The notes: generated by a model from the sequence alone, not told the origin. A DNA stretch of 64,000 nucleotides from Rufibacter hautae (GCF_008271695.1 NZ_VKKY01000001.1:1978589-2042588); one strand, 5' to 3'; shown: positions 8,182-17,171, counted from the stretch's first letter. Translations and numbers: made by a program.

Positions 8182-9075
8182 ATGTATGATGTATTAATAG
8201 TAGGCGGCGGCCCGGCCGGTCTTAGCGCGGCGATGCTTCTGGGGCGGTGTATGCGAAAAGTAGCCCTGTTTGATTCCGGGGTGTACCGGAACTCCTATTC
8301 CCATGCCATGAACGGCTTCATCTCCCGCGACGGAACCCCTCCGGCAGAGTTCCTGCGCCTGGGCCGCGAGGACCTGGCCAAGTATGAAGTGGATATCAAA
8401 CAGAAACGGATTGCCCGGGTGACCAAAGAGGGCGACCTGTTCAAGGTGGAGGATGAAGAGGACCAGGTGTACCTATCCCGGAAGGTGCTGTTGGCCACCG
8501 GCCTCTGCGACCGCTGGCCCAAGATACCCGGAGCCGAGCCTTTCTACGGTTCCAGCATCCACCATTGCCCTTACTGCGACGGGTATGAGTCAAAGAACAA
8601 GCCGCTGGCCGCCTATGGCAAAAACCGCGACGCCATTGGCCTTTCCCTTTCCCTGAAGACCTGGAGCAGCGACGTGATGCTGTTCACCGATGGCACCAAC
8701 CGCCTGACCCGCGAAGACCGCGAGCTTCTGGCCCGTAACAAAGTGCAGATCAACACGGCCGCCATTGAAAGACTGGAGGGCGAAGACGGGCATATGCAAC
8801 ACATCGTGCTCAAGAACGGCCAGGTGGAAAACCGGGAAGCCATGTTCTTCTCCACCGGTTCAGACCAGCACTCAGACCTGGCGCGCCAACTGCAGTGTGA
8901 TTTTACCAGCAAAGGCGTAGTGAGAACCTACAAGCACCAGCAAACCAACGTGCCTGGTTTGTACGTGGCCGGAGACGCCGCCCGAGACATGCAGTTGGTG
9001 ATTGTAGCTGCCGCTGAAGGCACCAAGGCCGCTGTGGCCATCAATATGGAGCTTCAGAAAGAGTTCAGGCTGTAG
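8182..9075 (+). CDS. NAD(P)/FAD-dependent oxidoreductase, thioredoxin reductase-like
   Basis: 297 residues, the length of a low-molecular-weight thioredoxin reductase. The N-terminal FAD motif is VLIVGGGPAGLSAAMLLGR. CPYCDGYE near residue 131 is the redox CxxC of the TrxR family. The NADPH-binding glycine motif is degenerate (AAYGKNRDAIGLSL in place of GxGxxA). The C-terminal FAD motif is GLYVAGDAARDMQLVIVAAAEGTKAA. With the changed pyridine-nucleotide motif it may belong to the ferredoxin/flavin-dependent or specialised branch rather than housekeeping TrxB. It is monocistronic, with its own terminator. Confidence 0.88.
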   Translation: MYDVLIVGGGPAGLSAAMLLGRCMRKVALFDSGVYRNSYSHAMNGFISRDGTPPAEFLRLGREDLAKYEVDIKQKRIARVTKEGDLFKVEDEEDQVYLSRKVLLATGLCDRWPKIPGAEPFYGSSIHHCPYCDGYESKNKPLAAYGKNRDAIGLSLSLKTWSSDVMLFTDGTNRLTREDRELLARNKVQINTAAIERLEGEDGHMQHIVLKNGQVENREAMFFSTGSDQHSDLARQLQCDFTSKGVVRTYKHQQTNVPGLYVAGDAARDMQLVIVAAAEGTKAAVAINMELQKEFRL

Positions 9076-9109
9076 CCCGATCTCAAAGTTTACAGAGAAG
9101 TACCGGAAG

Positions 9110-9153
9110 GTGCGTTTAGGATCTGTTTTTCAGAAAACGGGTCTTAAACGCAC
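9110..9153 (+). terminator. Terminator hairpin built on the dispersed palindrome
   Basis: Outer stem GTGCGTTTA / TAAACGCAC (9 bp) and inner CTGTTTTTCAGAAAACGG, followed by a T-run. It is 35 bp after the flavoprotein stop. The core matches the dispersed palindrome while the outer arms are specific to this copy. Confidence 0.7.
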
Positions 9154-9177
9154 CTTTTTATTTATGTAATATATTGA

Positions 9178-9192
9178 CAATCATCATGATTG
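9178..9192. promoter_or_regulatory. Small palindrome CAATCATCATGATTG
   Basis: A perfect 7-1-7 inverted repeat, typical of a dimeric regulator half-site pair, about 115 bp upstream of the -7 box of the next gene. Regulator unknown. Confidence 0.25.
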
Positions 9193-9293
9193 GTGAAATA
9201 ATGGTGTGAAAAGCCAAGTGCTTTTTGTACCTTATGTAAGTTCAATGCAAAAGGGTTAAAGGCGATTCATAAAAAGGCTGAGTAGGCAGGAGT

Positions 9294-9301
9294 TACCTTT
9301 G
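9294..9301 (+). promoter_or_regulatory. Candidate -7 element TACCTTTG
   Basis: Exact match to the Bacteroidota TAnnTTTG element, 65 bp before the ATG at 9367. The -33 element is not clear. Confidence 0.35.
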
Positions 9302-9366
9302 GGAAGTGGACGAGCAGTGCCTCCCCGGCACTCTATATTTTTTGGTGTACGTCAATGATGCCTGCT

Positions 9367-10563
9367 ATGCGAACTCTTTACCTTTCTCTGGCTTTATGTA
9401 CCCTCTGCTTTTGTGCAAGGGCGCAAACCACTCTTCTTACCTTGCCCCGCTCTGTAGACAATTATATATGGTACGGAGAACAAGCAACTGGCTATTGGGT
9501 GCTGTCCCATTATTATACAATCACTTATAACTCACGGGGGCAGGAAACAGAGCGAATTCTTTTCTTTGGTGATTTTGAACAGTCCAAGACCATCAACACC
9601 TATGGGAATTTCGGATTGTTGGCAACCTTGGAACAGACCATGGTTTCTGGGGGCGTTTGGGAGGACAAGTCCAGAACTAGGTATGTGTATGATCAGCAGG
9701 GAAGACTACTCACTATAACCAACCAAGCATTCAACAGCGCTAGTTCTCAGTTAGAGAATTTGACCAGAGTCATCAATACCTATACGAATGATGACCTTAA
9801 CCCTTCTTCCGTTGAGCGTCAAATATGGAGTGAAACTTTGGTTGGTTGGGGATTGGAAGAAAAAGACATCAACTTGGTATGGTCTACTGATTCCAATCAT
9901 CCTTTTAAGTTACTTAGCTATGAGACCCAGGTGGTGGATTTTGATCTTTCATGGGTCACTTTAAAAAGGCATACCAATTCCTATGACCCTGTCACCCGCA
10001 CATCAACTTATTCCACAGACTTTGCATCAAGTAATAATAGTTGAGTGCCAAGTATCCGGATGATCACAACGTTTGATGCGCAAATGAACCCCACTCGGTT
10101 GCTTGTACAGGAATGGGATTACGACAAATGGAAGTTTCTGGGAGACACACAGTATCTCCTGACCTACAACCCAGATAATGTCTTAACCGAGGGAATCACT
10201 AAGATTAGAATGGTTGATGGTGGTCCTCTGGAGAATCTCAGCAGAGATGTTTATAGAGACTTTCAAACGTTTAATATTACCGGTGCTGCTGAGCAACTGC
10301 CAGAGTCCTCGCTGGCGGTTTTCCCTAATCCTACCTCCGGCAACCTGAACATTAGCTTAACAGGTGCAGGCTTTAAGCAGGCCCAGATTCAGCTTTTCAA
10401 CTTGCAGGGAAAGAAAATGTATGAGGCCATGGCTTCGTTCCGCTCCATCAGTACGGGGAACCATGTAATTCCCTGTCAACAATTGGGTGCGGGCGTGTAC
10501 GTTCTGCGCATCACCACAGACAACAACAAAGGGATCTCGCGCAGGGTGGTGAAAATGAAGTAA
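9367..10563 (+). pseudogene. T9SS-secreted protein, broken by an in-frame stop (paralogue of 10914)
   Basis: One reading frame interrupted only by TGA at 10042-10044. The N-terminal part has a signal peptide (MRTLYLSLALCTLCFCARAQ) and a body matching the intact paralogue downstream (shared YTxTYNxRGQETERI, SxxINTYxNF, YVYDxQGR). The second part continues in the same frame with LLVQEW, TYNPDNVLTEGITKIR, AEQLPESSLAVFPNPT and a type IX sorting domain ending ISRRVVKMK. At the stop the paralogue reads TGG GTG where this gene reads TGA GTG, so a single Trp-to-stop change explains it. The product would lose its sorting domain and could not be exported by T9SS. An upstream ATG at 9355 is possible, but 9367 aligns with the paralogue start. 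Confidence 0.85.
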
Positions 10564-10913
10564 ACCAAAGCGCAAAGATTTGGGGCAAAGAGAGGGTGCG
10601 ATTCTGGGCTGGTTTTTAGAAATCAGCCCAGAATCGCACCCTTTTGAGTAATGGCACAGCCTGGGAAAGAGCTTCTAGAAGATGCTTTCAGATGGTTATC
10701 CTAAAAAATACAGAAAAATTTATGGGATAGGTAGGGGTAAACAGAAAAGAGACTGTCAAAACTTAACAGTTTGGGTCCAAAGGCCTTAGCGAAGCGCAAG
10801 GAAAGCGTGAGGGAGTAGAAAGGAAAGTACGTGCTTTTAGAACAGTGGCCACCCAGTGTCAGGAATTATAGAGACAAGACCTTTTATCCAGAAATCCTAA
10901 AACCATAAGCCCC
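10564..10913. other. Intergenic region between the tandem paralogues
   Basis: It holds the hairpin at 10594-10641. The stretch 10740-10870 (purine-rich, with AGCGAAGCGCAAGGAAAGCG) has no open frame or clear hairpin. Confidence 0.4.
10594..10641 (+). terminator. Terminator hairpin, palindrome-like core
   Basis: A perfect 18-bp stem (10594-10611 with 10624-10641) around a TTTTTAGAAAT-type loop, then TTTT. It ends the interrupted paralogue transcript. Confidence 0.75.
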
Positions 10914-12104
10914 ATGAAAACTCTTTACCTTATTGCTTTACTGTGTGCCTTGTGCGCAAGTGCTTTTGCACAAACCACCATCACCTTGCCCGGCAAAACA
11001 GAGTACTATGTTTGGAATGATGAGCCTTCACCGGGAACTTGGCAAGGAGCAGGTGCCTATACGCACACCTACAACAACCGGGGACAGGAAACAGAGCGCA
11101 TACATGCCACCGATGCGATCAATATATCTAGGTCGGTGAATACATATGAGAACTTCCTCCTGAAAGAAAGTATAGCTTATCTCTGGGACATGCTCACCAC
11201 TGCCTGGAAACCAACCCTTAAATCTACGTACGTGCATGATGCGCAAGGGAGGGTAGCCAATATAGTCTACCAAAGTAGTACCGCCGGAGGCCCTTTAACC
11301 AACACGGTGAAGTCTATTCACCTCTACACGGGCAATGAGAAGAAACCACACACCGTTGTGCACCAGAATTGGGACCCAGCCACTGGTACTTGGAAGGACG
11401 ATGAGAAGGATACCAACTTCATGTGGGTTTCTGAGGCGACCAACCCCGCCGGGTTCATCATGTATGAAACCCAAACGTACGATGCCGCTGCTAACGCCTG
11501 GACCAACGTAGAGCGCGTGAACACTTCATATAACGCCACCACCAGAACCCTGGTCATGACTACCGAAGAGGCATCGGGTTCCACCTGGGTGAACAGCGAG
11601 CGGGAAACCATCACCTATGATGACAAAAAGAACATCACTGGTATGCTTATCCAGGAATGGAACAACAACGCATGGGAGCTTGACAACGAAGTGCAGTACG
11701 TGCTTACCTACAACAGCAGCAACGTCTTAACAGAGAGAATCACCAAGATGAGAGACAACGCGGGCGAAGCGCTGGAAAATGCTTTCAGAGAGGTCATGAG
11801 TGACTTCCAAAGCTTCATCGTGACGAAGTCTGCGGAGCAGTTGCCGGCGTCTTCTTTGGCCGTGTTCCCTAACCCCACCAACAGCAGCCTCAAAGTAGCC
11901 CTGAGCAACGTATCCTTCCAGGAGGCCCAGGTAGAGCTGTTCAACCTGCAGGGCGTGAAAGTGTACGGTGCTTCCATCTCGCACCGGTCGCTCACCAGCG
12001 GGGCACACGTGATTCCTGCCGAGCACCTTTCTGCCGGCATGTACATCCTGCACATCAAAACCGATAACAACAAGGAGATCTCCCGCCGGGTGGTGAAAAA
12101 CTAA
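10914..12104 (+). CDS. T9SS-secreted protein with C-terminal sorting domain
   Basis: 396 residues. The signal peptide ends SAFAQ. The body is a series of beta-strand units of YxxDxxGR / YxYDxxxN type (for example YVHDAQGRVANI, ITYDDKKNITGMLIQEW) recalling RHS/YD-like repeats. After AEQLPASSLAVFPNPTNSSLKV comes a Por-secretion-tail type A domain (VELFNLQGVKVYGA, GMYILHIKTDN, SRRVVKN), the signal for export and surface attachment by the type IX system. It is the intact copy of a tandem duplication with 9367-10563. Function unknown; probably a surface or secreted structural protein. Confidence 0.85.
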   Translation: MKTLYLIALLCALCASAFAQTTITLPGKTEYYVWNDEPSPGTWQGAGAYTHTYNNRGQETERIHATDAINISRSVNTYENFLLKESIAYLWDMLTTAWKPTLKSTYVHDAQGRVANIVYQSSTAGGPLTNTVKSIHLYTGNEKKPHTVVHQNWDPATGTWKDDEKDTNFMWVSEATNPAGFIMYETQTYDAAANAWTNVERVNTSYNATTRTLVMTTEEASGSTWVNSERETITYDDKKNITGMLIQEWNNNAWELDNEVQYVLTYNSSNVLTERITKMRDNAGEALENAFREVMSDFQSFIVTKSAEQLPASSLAVFPNPTNSSLKVALSNVSFQEAQVELFNLQGVKVYGASISHRSLTSGAHVIPAEHLSAGMYILHIKTDNNKEISRRVVKN

Positions 12105-12120
12105 CCAGGCCAGCCGCCAA

Positions 12121-12162
12121 CAGAAAAGCCCGGAGCCTAACATCAGGTTCCGGGCTTTTCTG
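12121..12162. terminator. Bidirectional terminator hairpin
   Basis: A 14-bp perfect stem (CAGAAAAGCCCGGA at 12121-12134 with its complement at 12149-12162) lies between the convergent T9SS protein and cyanophycinase genes. Confidence 0.7.
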
Positions 12163-12195
12163 TTTATGATTAGGTGCAGACTACAAAACGTTTGG

Positions 12196-13023
12196 CTAGG
12201 TTTTACTGGAAGTTTTTCGCTTCTGCTGGGAAAGCTTCCGGAAAACGCGGTCCGTTAAACAGTACTCATGGCCTTCCACCAGCAGGTGCATGATCAGGTT
12301 CTCCACGGCAATGGGCTCGCCTTCTTCCACCTCGTCCAGATTAGAGTAACGCACATGGGAACTGTCCATGACGGTGACTACCGCGTTCCCGAAGACCTCC
12401 ACGTGCTGCCCGCCTTTGATGATGATGCCGGTTTCCTCTCCCAACCCTATGCCTACAAATTGTGGGCGTTTAGAGACGGCGTGGGCTAGGCGGCCAAAGC
12501 GGCCCCGCTCAGTGAAGTGGGTGTCAATGAACACGTTTCGGATGAAGGAAAGCCCCTCAGTGGTTTTCACCTCGCCTTTCAAAAGCGAGTAATAACCGTA
12601 CCCCTCGTAGATCATGCGGTCAGACATAGCGGCGGCCCCGGCGCTGGTGCCGGCAATGGTGATTTCCTCTTCTTTGAACCGGCGTTGCATGAGCTCGTGC
12701 AGCTGGGTACCGGCCAGAAACTCTTTCAGACGTAACTGGTTGCCGCCGGTGAAAAAGATCACCTCGGCCTTGCCGATGCGCGAAAGGTACTCAGGTTTAT
12801 CTGCTTCGTTGTCTTCGTCAATGTGCATGAAGCGCACGCTGCTGCAGCCCAGCTCCTCAAACGCTTCTTTGTAGGCCTGCCCAGACTCCATAGGTTCCAG
12901 GGTGGCCGTGGTAATCACCTCAATATGAGAATCAATGCTGCAAAGCTCAGAGCGGACCAGGTTGATAAGACCGTCATCATCGCCGCCGCCCAGGGCTATA
13001 AGGGTTCCTTTGGGTACTTGCAT
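12196..13023 (-). CDS. cphB: Cyanophycinase (peptidase S51 family)
   Basis: 275 residues, the usual length. It begins GTLIALGGGDDDGL and carries EVIFFTGGNQLRL, the nucleophile elbow IAGTSAGAAAMS (catalytic Ser), IDTHFTERGRFGRL and GLGEETGIII, the conserved blocks of cyanophycinases. These cleave cyanophycin (Arg-Asp polymer) into beta-Asp-Arg dipeptides in the cytoplasm. I see no cyanophycin synthetase nearby, so it may use exogenous cyanophycin or related isoaspartyl peptides. It is divergent from the MBL/rhodanese gene; a weak minus-strand -7 match TAGTTTTG lies at 13087-13094. Confidence 0.88.
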   Translation of the reverse strand: MQVPKGTLIALGGGDDDGLINLVRSELCSIDSHIEVITTATLEPMESGQAYKEAFEELGCSSVRFMHIDEDNEADKPEYLSRIGKAEVIFFTGGNQLRLKEFLAGTQLHELMQRRFKEEEITIAGTSAGAAAMSDRMIYEGYGYYSLLKGEVKTTEGLSFIRNVFIDTHFTERGRFGRLAHAVSKRPQFVGIGLGEETGIIIKGGQHVEVFGNAVVTVMDSSHVRYSNLDEVEEGEPIAVENLIMHLLVEGHEYCLTDRVFRKLSQQKRKTSSKT

Positions 13024-13239
13024 AAGTTGGGATTATAAATGTGAGCGGGCTCTGTCTAGGCAAACCGCTGTTAGGCGCACCATGGGCAAAACTATCAGAG
13101 GTATGAACGTAGCCTTCTGCACAAGGATGTCAAAATAGGGCAGAAAATGGAAGGAAACAAGCTTTGTGACACGCCCTGGGGCAAAGCGGCCAGCCTACTC
13201 CTCCAACGATGTTGGGCCTTATACGTACCTGCTAGTGAT

Positions 13240-14589
13240 ATGAAGATCCAGCAATTTGAAGACAAAGGTCTGGCCCATTTCTCGTACATCGTGATGGATG
13301 ATTCAGAGATTGCGGTCATTGACCCGGCGCGGGACCCCAGGCCCTACGAAGAGTTTGCCATGATCCATGACGCCAAGATTGTCGCGGTTATTGAGACCCA
13401 CCCGCACGCCGATTTCGTGAGCGGCCACCTGGAGTTGTCAGAAGCGCGGCAGGCCAGCGTCTACGTGAGCAAACGCGCCGGGGCCAGATACCAGCACAAG
13501 CCTTTTGACGATGGAAACGAACTGCGCATAGGAAACGTGACCCTGCAGGCCCTCAATACCCCCGGCCACTCGCCAGACAGCATCTCTGTGCTGTTGCGCG
13601 ATGAGCAGGGCCGGGAGCATGCCATCTTCACCGGCGATACCCTCTTCATTGGCGATGTGGGCCGGCCAGATCTGCGGGAGAACACCGGCCACGAGACCGC
13701 TGACCGCGAGGAACTGGCCCGCCTGCTGTACCGCTCTACCCGCCAGAAACTCATGCCACTGCCCGACCAGGTGCTGGTGTATCCGGCCCACGGGGCCGGA
13801 AGCCTTTGCGGCAAAGCCATCAGCGAGGCCAAGTCCAGCACCATAGGAGACGAGAAACGCACGAATCCGGCCCTGCAGGACATGACCGAGGATGAGTTCG
13901 TGGCCTATATTACCGCCGACCAGCCCTTTGTGCCCCGGTACTTTGAGTATGATGTGCACCTGAACCAGAAAGGAGCACCCAAGTTCCAGACCTCGGTGAA
14001 GCAGGTGCCCATCATCGCAGCAGACCATAAACTAAGCAAAGGTTGCCTTGTCATTGACACGCGGCCCCAGGACAAGTTCAAGCAGGGGCATCTGGCCAAA
14101 GCCATCAATCTGCAGGACGGACCTAAGTTTGAGACTTGGCTTGGCTCGGTGGTGCGGCCTCAGGAGGGCTTTTACCTTATTGCCGAGGACGAGGAAAAGC
14201 TGCGCGAGTTGATTGGCCGCACTGCCAGCATTGGGTACGAAGCCTTTATCTCGGGGGCACTGCCGGTAGCCCCAGCCGGAACGGTGCAGTCACCGACGCT
14301 GGACCTTGCCCAGTTCAGAGCCAACCCAGAGGCCTACACCATTCTGGACGTCCGGAACACGAATGAGGTGCGCGAGAAAAAGGTTTTCACCAATGCCCTG
14401 GAGATACCGCTGCCAGAACTCCGGGACCGACTGGACGAAGTGCCCATTGACAAGCCCATTGTGGTGCACTGCGCCGCCGGGTACCGGTCTGCGGCCGCCG
14501 CCAGCATTGTGGCCCAGGAAATCACCCAGGTACCCGTTTATGACTTAGGCGAGGCCATTACTGAATTCAACGGCGATAAAGACCACTAG
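13240..14589 (+). CDS. MBL-fold metallo-hydrolase with rhodanese domains (persulfide dioxygenase-like)
   Basis: 450 residues from the ATG at 13240, chosen because MKIQQFEDKGLAHFSYIV is the canonical family start; an upstream in-frame ATG at 13147 adds a tail unlike the family. The MBL domain (1 to about 240) has THPHADFVSGH, NTPGHSPDS and FTGDTLFIGDVGRPDL. Two rhodanese-like domains follow. The first (about 255-350) has CLVIDTRPQDKFKQGHLAKAINL but no active-site Cys that I can see. The second (about 360-450) has ILDVRNTNEVREKK and VVHCAAGYRSAAAA with the catalytic Cys loop. In ETHE1-type enzymes one iron is held by the first His, the later His and the Asp, all kept here; Phe replaces the second His of HxHxDH. 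Likely oxidises persulfides in sulfide detoxification. Confidence 0.85.
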   Translation: MKIQQFEDKGLAHFSYIVMDDSEIAVIDPARDPRPYEEFAMIHDAKIVAVIETHPHADFVSGHLELSEARQASVYVSKRAGARYQHKPFDDGNELRIGNVTLQALNTPGHSPDSISVLLRDEQGREHAIFTGDTLFIGDVGRPDLRENTGHETADREELARLLYRSTRQKLMPLPDQVLVYPAHGAGSLCGKAISEAKSSTIGDEKRTNPALQDMTEDEFVAYITADQPFVPRYFEYDVHLNQKGAPKFQTSVKQVPIIAADHKLSKGCLVIDTRPQDKFKQGHLAKAINLQDGPKFETWLGSVVRPQEGFYLIAEDEEKLRELIGRTASIGYEAFISGALPVAPAGTVQSPTLDLAQFRANPEAYTILDVRNTNEVREKKVFTNALEIPLPELRDRLDEVPIDKPIVVHCAAGYRSAAAASIVAQEITQVPVYDLGEAITEFNGDKDH

Positions 14590-14613
14590 CCTAATTTCAA
14601 ACGAACCAGAAAT

Positions 14614-14659
14614 GCCCTGTTTTGCAGCTGATTTTCATAAAACAGCCGCAAAACAGGGC
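14614..14659. terminator. Terminator hairpin built on the dispersed palindrome
   Basis: GCCCTGTTTTGC at 14614 pairs with GCAAAACAGGGC ending at 14659, with an inner GATTTTCATAAAAC-like core, then a T-run (TTGTTTTTT). It follows the MBL/rhodanese gene. Confidence 0.7.
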
Positions 14660-14937
14660 GTTGTTTTTTCAGGCAAACGAACTGTAAAAGGTTGTTCTGA
14701 ATTTGTTGACACCTGGATTTCTAATCCTTAGAGATGGCTTGTTAACCTTGCTTCCTGGCGGGGTACAAGGCTTGGTTTTAGGCGAAAGTAGCTGGGTTTT
14801 AAGCTAAAATCTATAACTTCGGGAAAGAAGCCGTGTTTGAGGTGGGCAATTCGCTTATAGCGCAGCACCTGGTTAAGGCTTCTTTTTACGTTGAAATGAC
14901 TCGGGGCTGCTGCAGGCCGGGTCACCATTATTTGCTT
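14660..14937. other. Intergenic region upstream of the DUF481 gene
   Basis: It holds TAACTTCG at 14814-14821, a variant of the -7 element, about 117 bp before the start, next to GGTTTTAGGC and GTTTTAAGCTAAAAT, which look like a rearranged palindrome fragment. No gene seen. Confidence 0.35.
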
Positions 14938-15744
14938 ATGCTTTCTTTTTCGCGGCTTTCTGGCCTTCTCTTTCTCCTTTTCTTTTCTGTTGTCTCGGCC
15001 TCGGGCCAAATCCTGAATGTAGAAAAAGCCCGGGTGGAAAAAGACACCTCCAACTATTTCACCGGCAAGCTGGGCGTAAACCTGAACCTGTTCAACCGCG
15101 CCGTGGGCAAAGAAGGCCAAACCGACCATTTCCTGGGGCTCACCGGGAACGGCAACATTGGGTACGTGTCTGACCGCAATACGTATCTGCTGCTGGGTTC
15201 CTACAATTACGTGCGCCTCAAGGGCGAGACGCAGGTAGAGACCGGCTACATACACGGGCGCGTGACCTTCAACCGCCAGGCGCGTCTGTCTTATGAAACC
15301 TACGCCCAAGCCCAGTACGACTATAACCGTGGTCTGGAACTGAGGATGCTGGCTGGCGCAGGTATCAGGTTTGCGGTGGTCCGGAAAGATAACCTCAGGT
15401 TCAACCTGGGCACCGGCATTATGCACGAGTATGAACGCTGGCACAACCTGGAAGAAGATAGATACATTAACAAGAGCATTCCCAAACTCTCCAATTACGC
15501 CAGCATCCGGCTACCTCTGAACCCGTTTCTGGAGCTGAGTACCATCCATTACTACCAGGTGGGCTATGACCAGTCGGCGGAAATGGCGCGGCACCGCTTC
15601 AGCGGAGATCTGTCCATCATTATGAAGATCAACAGCCGGTTCCAACTCACCACCAACTTCTCGCACACCTACGAGAACCGACCCATTGTGCCCATCCCCA
15701 ATTACCTGTACAGCCTCACCAACGGAATTCAATTAAGCTTCTAA
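14938..15744 (+). CDS. DUF481-type outer membrane beta-barrel protein
   Basis: 268 residues from the ATG at 14938, which gives a clean signal peptide (hydrophobic run ending VVSASGQ). The mature part is a succession of amphipathic strands: YFTGKLGVNLNLFNR, LGLTGNGNIGYVS, YLLLGSYNYVRLKGE, then LRMLAGAGIRFAVV and LRFNLGTGIMHEYERW. The last two match the DUF481/YdiY barrel pattern (GxGxRY, LxxxxGxGxxxE). The terminal Phe (NGIQLSF) is the outer membrane assembly signal. Function unknown. No operon partner is visible, and the next 540 bp are repeats. Confidence 0.75.
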   Translation: MLSFSRLSGLLFLLFFSVVSASGQILNVEKARVEKDTSNYFTGKLGVNLNLFNRAVGKEGQTDHFLGLTGNGNIGYVSDRNTYLLLGSYNYVRLKGETQVETGYIHGRVTFNRQARLSYETYAQAQYDYNRGLELRMLAGAGIRFAVVRKDNLRFNLGTGIMHEYERWHNLEEDRYINKSIPKLSNYASIRLPLNPFLELSTIHYYQVGYDQSAEMARHRFSGDLSIIMKINSRFQLTTNFSHTYENRPIVPIPNYLYSLTNGIQLSF

Positions 15745-16092
15745 AATCCCCGGAAAGGAGCAAAGGCTTTGTTTCTGCGCAGTGCATGAAATATCAAAGC
15801 TGTCACCTGCGGCGGGCCGGGGCGAAGGCCTACAGTGAGGCCGAGTCCCGGCCTGACGCACGGAAGAACTGTTCACTTGGCAGTAGCCTGCGTCTACGAT
15901 GCAACAGAGGACGCTGGCTAGGTGGTACCTTGACTGAAGCCTCACTGTTCAAGCGTCAGCGAGTTTGAGGCTTCTTGATTCTTTTGGTTACTTTTCTCAT
16001 CAAGGAGAAAAGTGACAAACGCCCGCAGACCACGGCTGCAGCCAAAGAGATAGAAGAAGGGTCTAGAAAGTAAAGACCTATAAAGTGGTTTT

Positions 16093-16159
16093 GTGGCTCA
16101 AGCCTCACGGAAGTTGCAAACTTCCGACCATGGTAGGTCCAAGTCTCAGACTTGAACCA
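16093..16159 (+). repeat. TTGCAAACT / GGTCCAAGTC repeat, copy 1
   Basis: Three small inverted repeats in a row: GTGGCTCAAGCCTCAC, GGAAGTTGCAAACTTCC and GGTCCAAGTCTCAGACTTG followed by AACC. The same order occurs at 57510-57575. Confidence 0.65.
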
Positions 16160-16170
16160 GAAGAGATAGT

Positions 16171-16218
16171 TGTTGCAAACTGCAGGCAATGATAGGTCCA
16201 AGTCACAGACTTAAACCA
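16171..16218 (+). repeat. TTGCAAACT / GGTCCAAGTC repeat, copy 2
   Basis: TGTTGCAAACTGCAGGCAA, then TAGGTCCAAGTCACAGACTT. It lacks the first GGCTC...GCCTC module and is 11 bp after copy 1. Confidence 0.6.
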
Positions 16219-16242
16219 GAGAAAAAGAAGGGTTAGAAGTCC

Positions 16243-16280
16243 GATTTAGGCCTGATTTCCGCAAAACATCCCAAAAACAG
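16243..16280 (+). repeat. Dispersed palindrome, copy 3
   Basis: GATTTAGGCCTG, core ATTTCCGCAAAAC, arm ATCCCAAAAAC. It directly abuts the 3' end of the minus-strand arfB, so it faces against its neighbour, unlike most copies. Confidence 0.55.
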
Positions 16281-16281
16281 A

Positions 16282-16686
16282 TTAGTCTTCAGCGCTTCCG
16301 GCGCGCCGATTGGCTTTTTTCTGGCCTAGCTTCTGTTTGGCCAGTAGCCTTTTCTGCACGGCGGCTTTGGACGGACGGGTTTTCTTGCGGGGCTTGGGCC
16401 GGTGCAGGGCCTGTTCCAGTACCTCGTAGAGTTTCTGCACCACTAGTTCCTTATTGGCTAATTGGCTGCGGTCTTCCTGGCTGGCCAAATGCAGGAAGCC
16501 TTCTTTGTTCAGGCGGGGCGCCAGTTTCTCTAAGAGCAGGTCTTTCTGTTCCTGCGTGAGCAAAGCGGAGTTTTCAATGGAAAACCATACCTCTACCCTG
16601 CTGGCAACTTTGTTCACGTTCTGTCCGCCGGGGCCGCTGCTGCGCGAGGTCTGAAAAGTCAATTCGGGGGTTAAATCTGGGAGCAT
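16282..16686 (-). CDS. arfB: Alternative ribosome-rescue peptidyl-tRNA hydrolase ArfB
   Basis: 134 residues from the ATG at 16686, close to the usual 135-140; an upstream in-frame ATG at 16839 adds 51 residues unlike the family. LTFQTSRSSGPGGQNVNKVASRVEVWF contains the GGQ motif that hydrolyses peptidyl-tRNA in the ribosomal A site. Then LAPRLNKEGFLHLASQEDRSQLANK, the conserved release-factor-like fold. The Lys/Arg-rich tail (RPKPRKKTRPSKAAVQKRLLAKQKLGQKKANRR) is the part that enters the empty mRNA channel of stalled ribosomes. Single gene. Confidence 0.93.
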   Translation of the reverse strand: MLPDLTPELTFQTSRSSGPGGQNVNKVASRVEVWFSIENSALLTQEQKDLLLEKLAPRLNKEGFLHLASQEDRSQLANKELVVQKLYEVLEQALHRPKPRKKTRPSKAAVQKRLLAKQKLGQKKANRRAGSAED

Positions 16687-17171
16687 AGAAGCAATACGTA
16701 AACGCGCCGGGTCAGATATTCTTTCTCGTCCTGGGAGCCGTTGGTAGTCGGCTGTGCCATTCTGCACAATCTTGTCAAGACGCACACCAAAGCCACAAAA
16801 GAGAACCTTAAAAGGTAGAGCAAACCGCAGGCAGTTCAACTCAAGTGGAAACTAATCGGCTTTAGAAATTAAAAGAAGTTATTGGCAGGGAGTATCCAGA
16901 AACTGTTCAAGTAAACAGAGGTTGTTCATTTCTGGACATATTTAGTTCACGGCCGGACAGTTGTAAAAACAGGTTGTGATATAAATGGTTGAATATCAAT
17001 TATTTGCAAGTTGGCACGTCTTTGGAAAAGAAAGTAATCAGAGCAGACAACCAAAAGCACTGTCACTGCATCTTTTAGTTGTAACGGAACAGGAAACAGA
17101 GTTCCGGCTTCGCCAGGGAGGCCAATCCCAAAAACTGAAATCGTACCTGTAAACCTTAAAAATCTAAAGTC
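16687..17171. other. Intergenic region upstream of a small secreted-protein gene
   Basis: Divergent spacer. TCCAGAAA (16895-16902) and TTTCTGGA (16929-16936) form an 8-bp inverted repeat with a 26-nt loop. No further gene or strong promoter is recognised. Confidence 0.4.

Larger units (their letters stand above)
15745..16242. other. Repeat-filled intergenic region
   Basis: No gene is supported. From 15810 to 15950 it is GC-rich with short inverted pieces (GGGCCGGGGCGAAGGCC, GAGTCCCGGCC). Then comes ATTCTTTTGGTTACTTTTCTC followed by GGAGAAAAGTGAC, whose minus strand reads as a short basic peptide (LMRKVTKRIKK) that I believe recurs in many Bacteroidota genomes as a repeat translation. Two copies of the TTGCAAACT/GGTCCAAGTC unit follow at 16093-16218. 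Confidence 0.5.

Noticed and set aside
10042..10044. TGA read as selenocysteine within the T9SS gene
   Set aside because: The paralogue has Trp, there is no sign of a SECIS-like hairpin behind it that I can recognise, and the protein is not a redox enzyme.
10045..10563. Independent gene encoding only a sorting domain
   Set aside because: It continues the frame of the preceding part and aligns with the second half of the intact paralogue, so it is the rest of a broken gene.
12196..14589. Cyanophycinase and MBL/rhodanese as one functional unit
   Set aside because: They are divergent with unrelated chemistry; only a shared spacer connects them.
15956..16201. Minus-strand 81-codon ORF ending in a basic tail
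   Set aside because: It is made of repeat sequence (TTGCAAACT unit and GTTACTTTTCTC segment), not a conserved protein.
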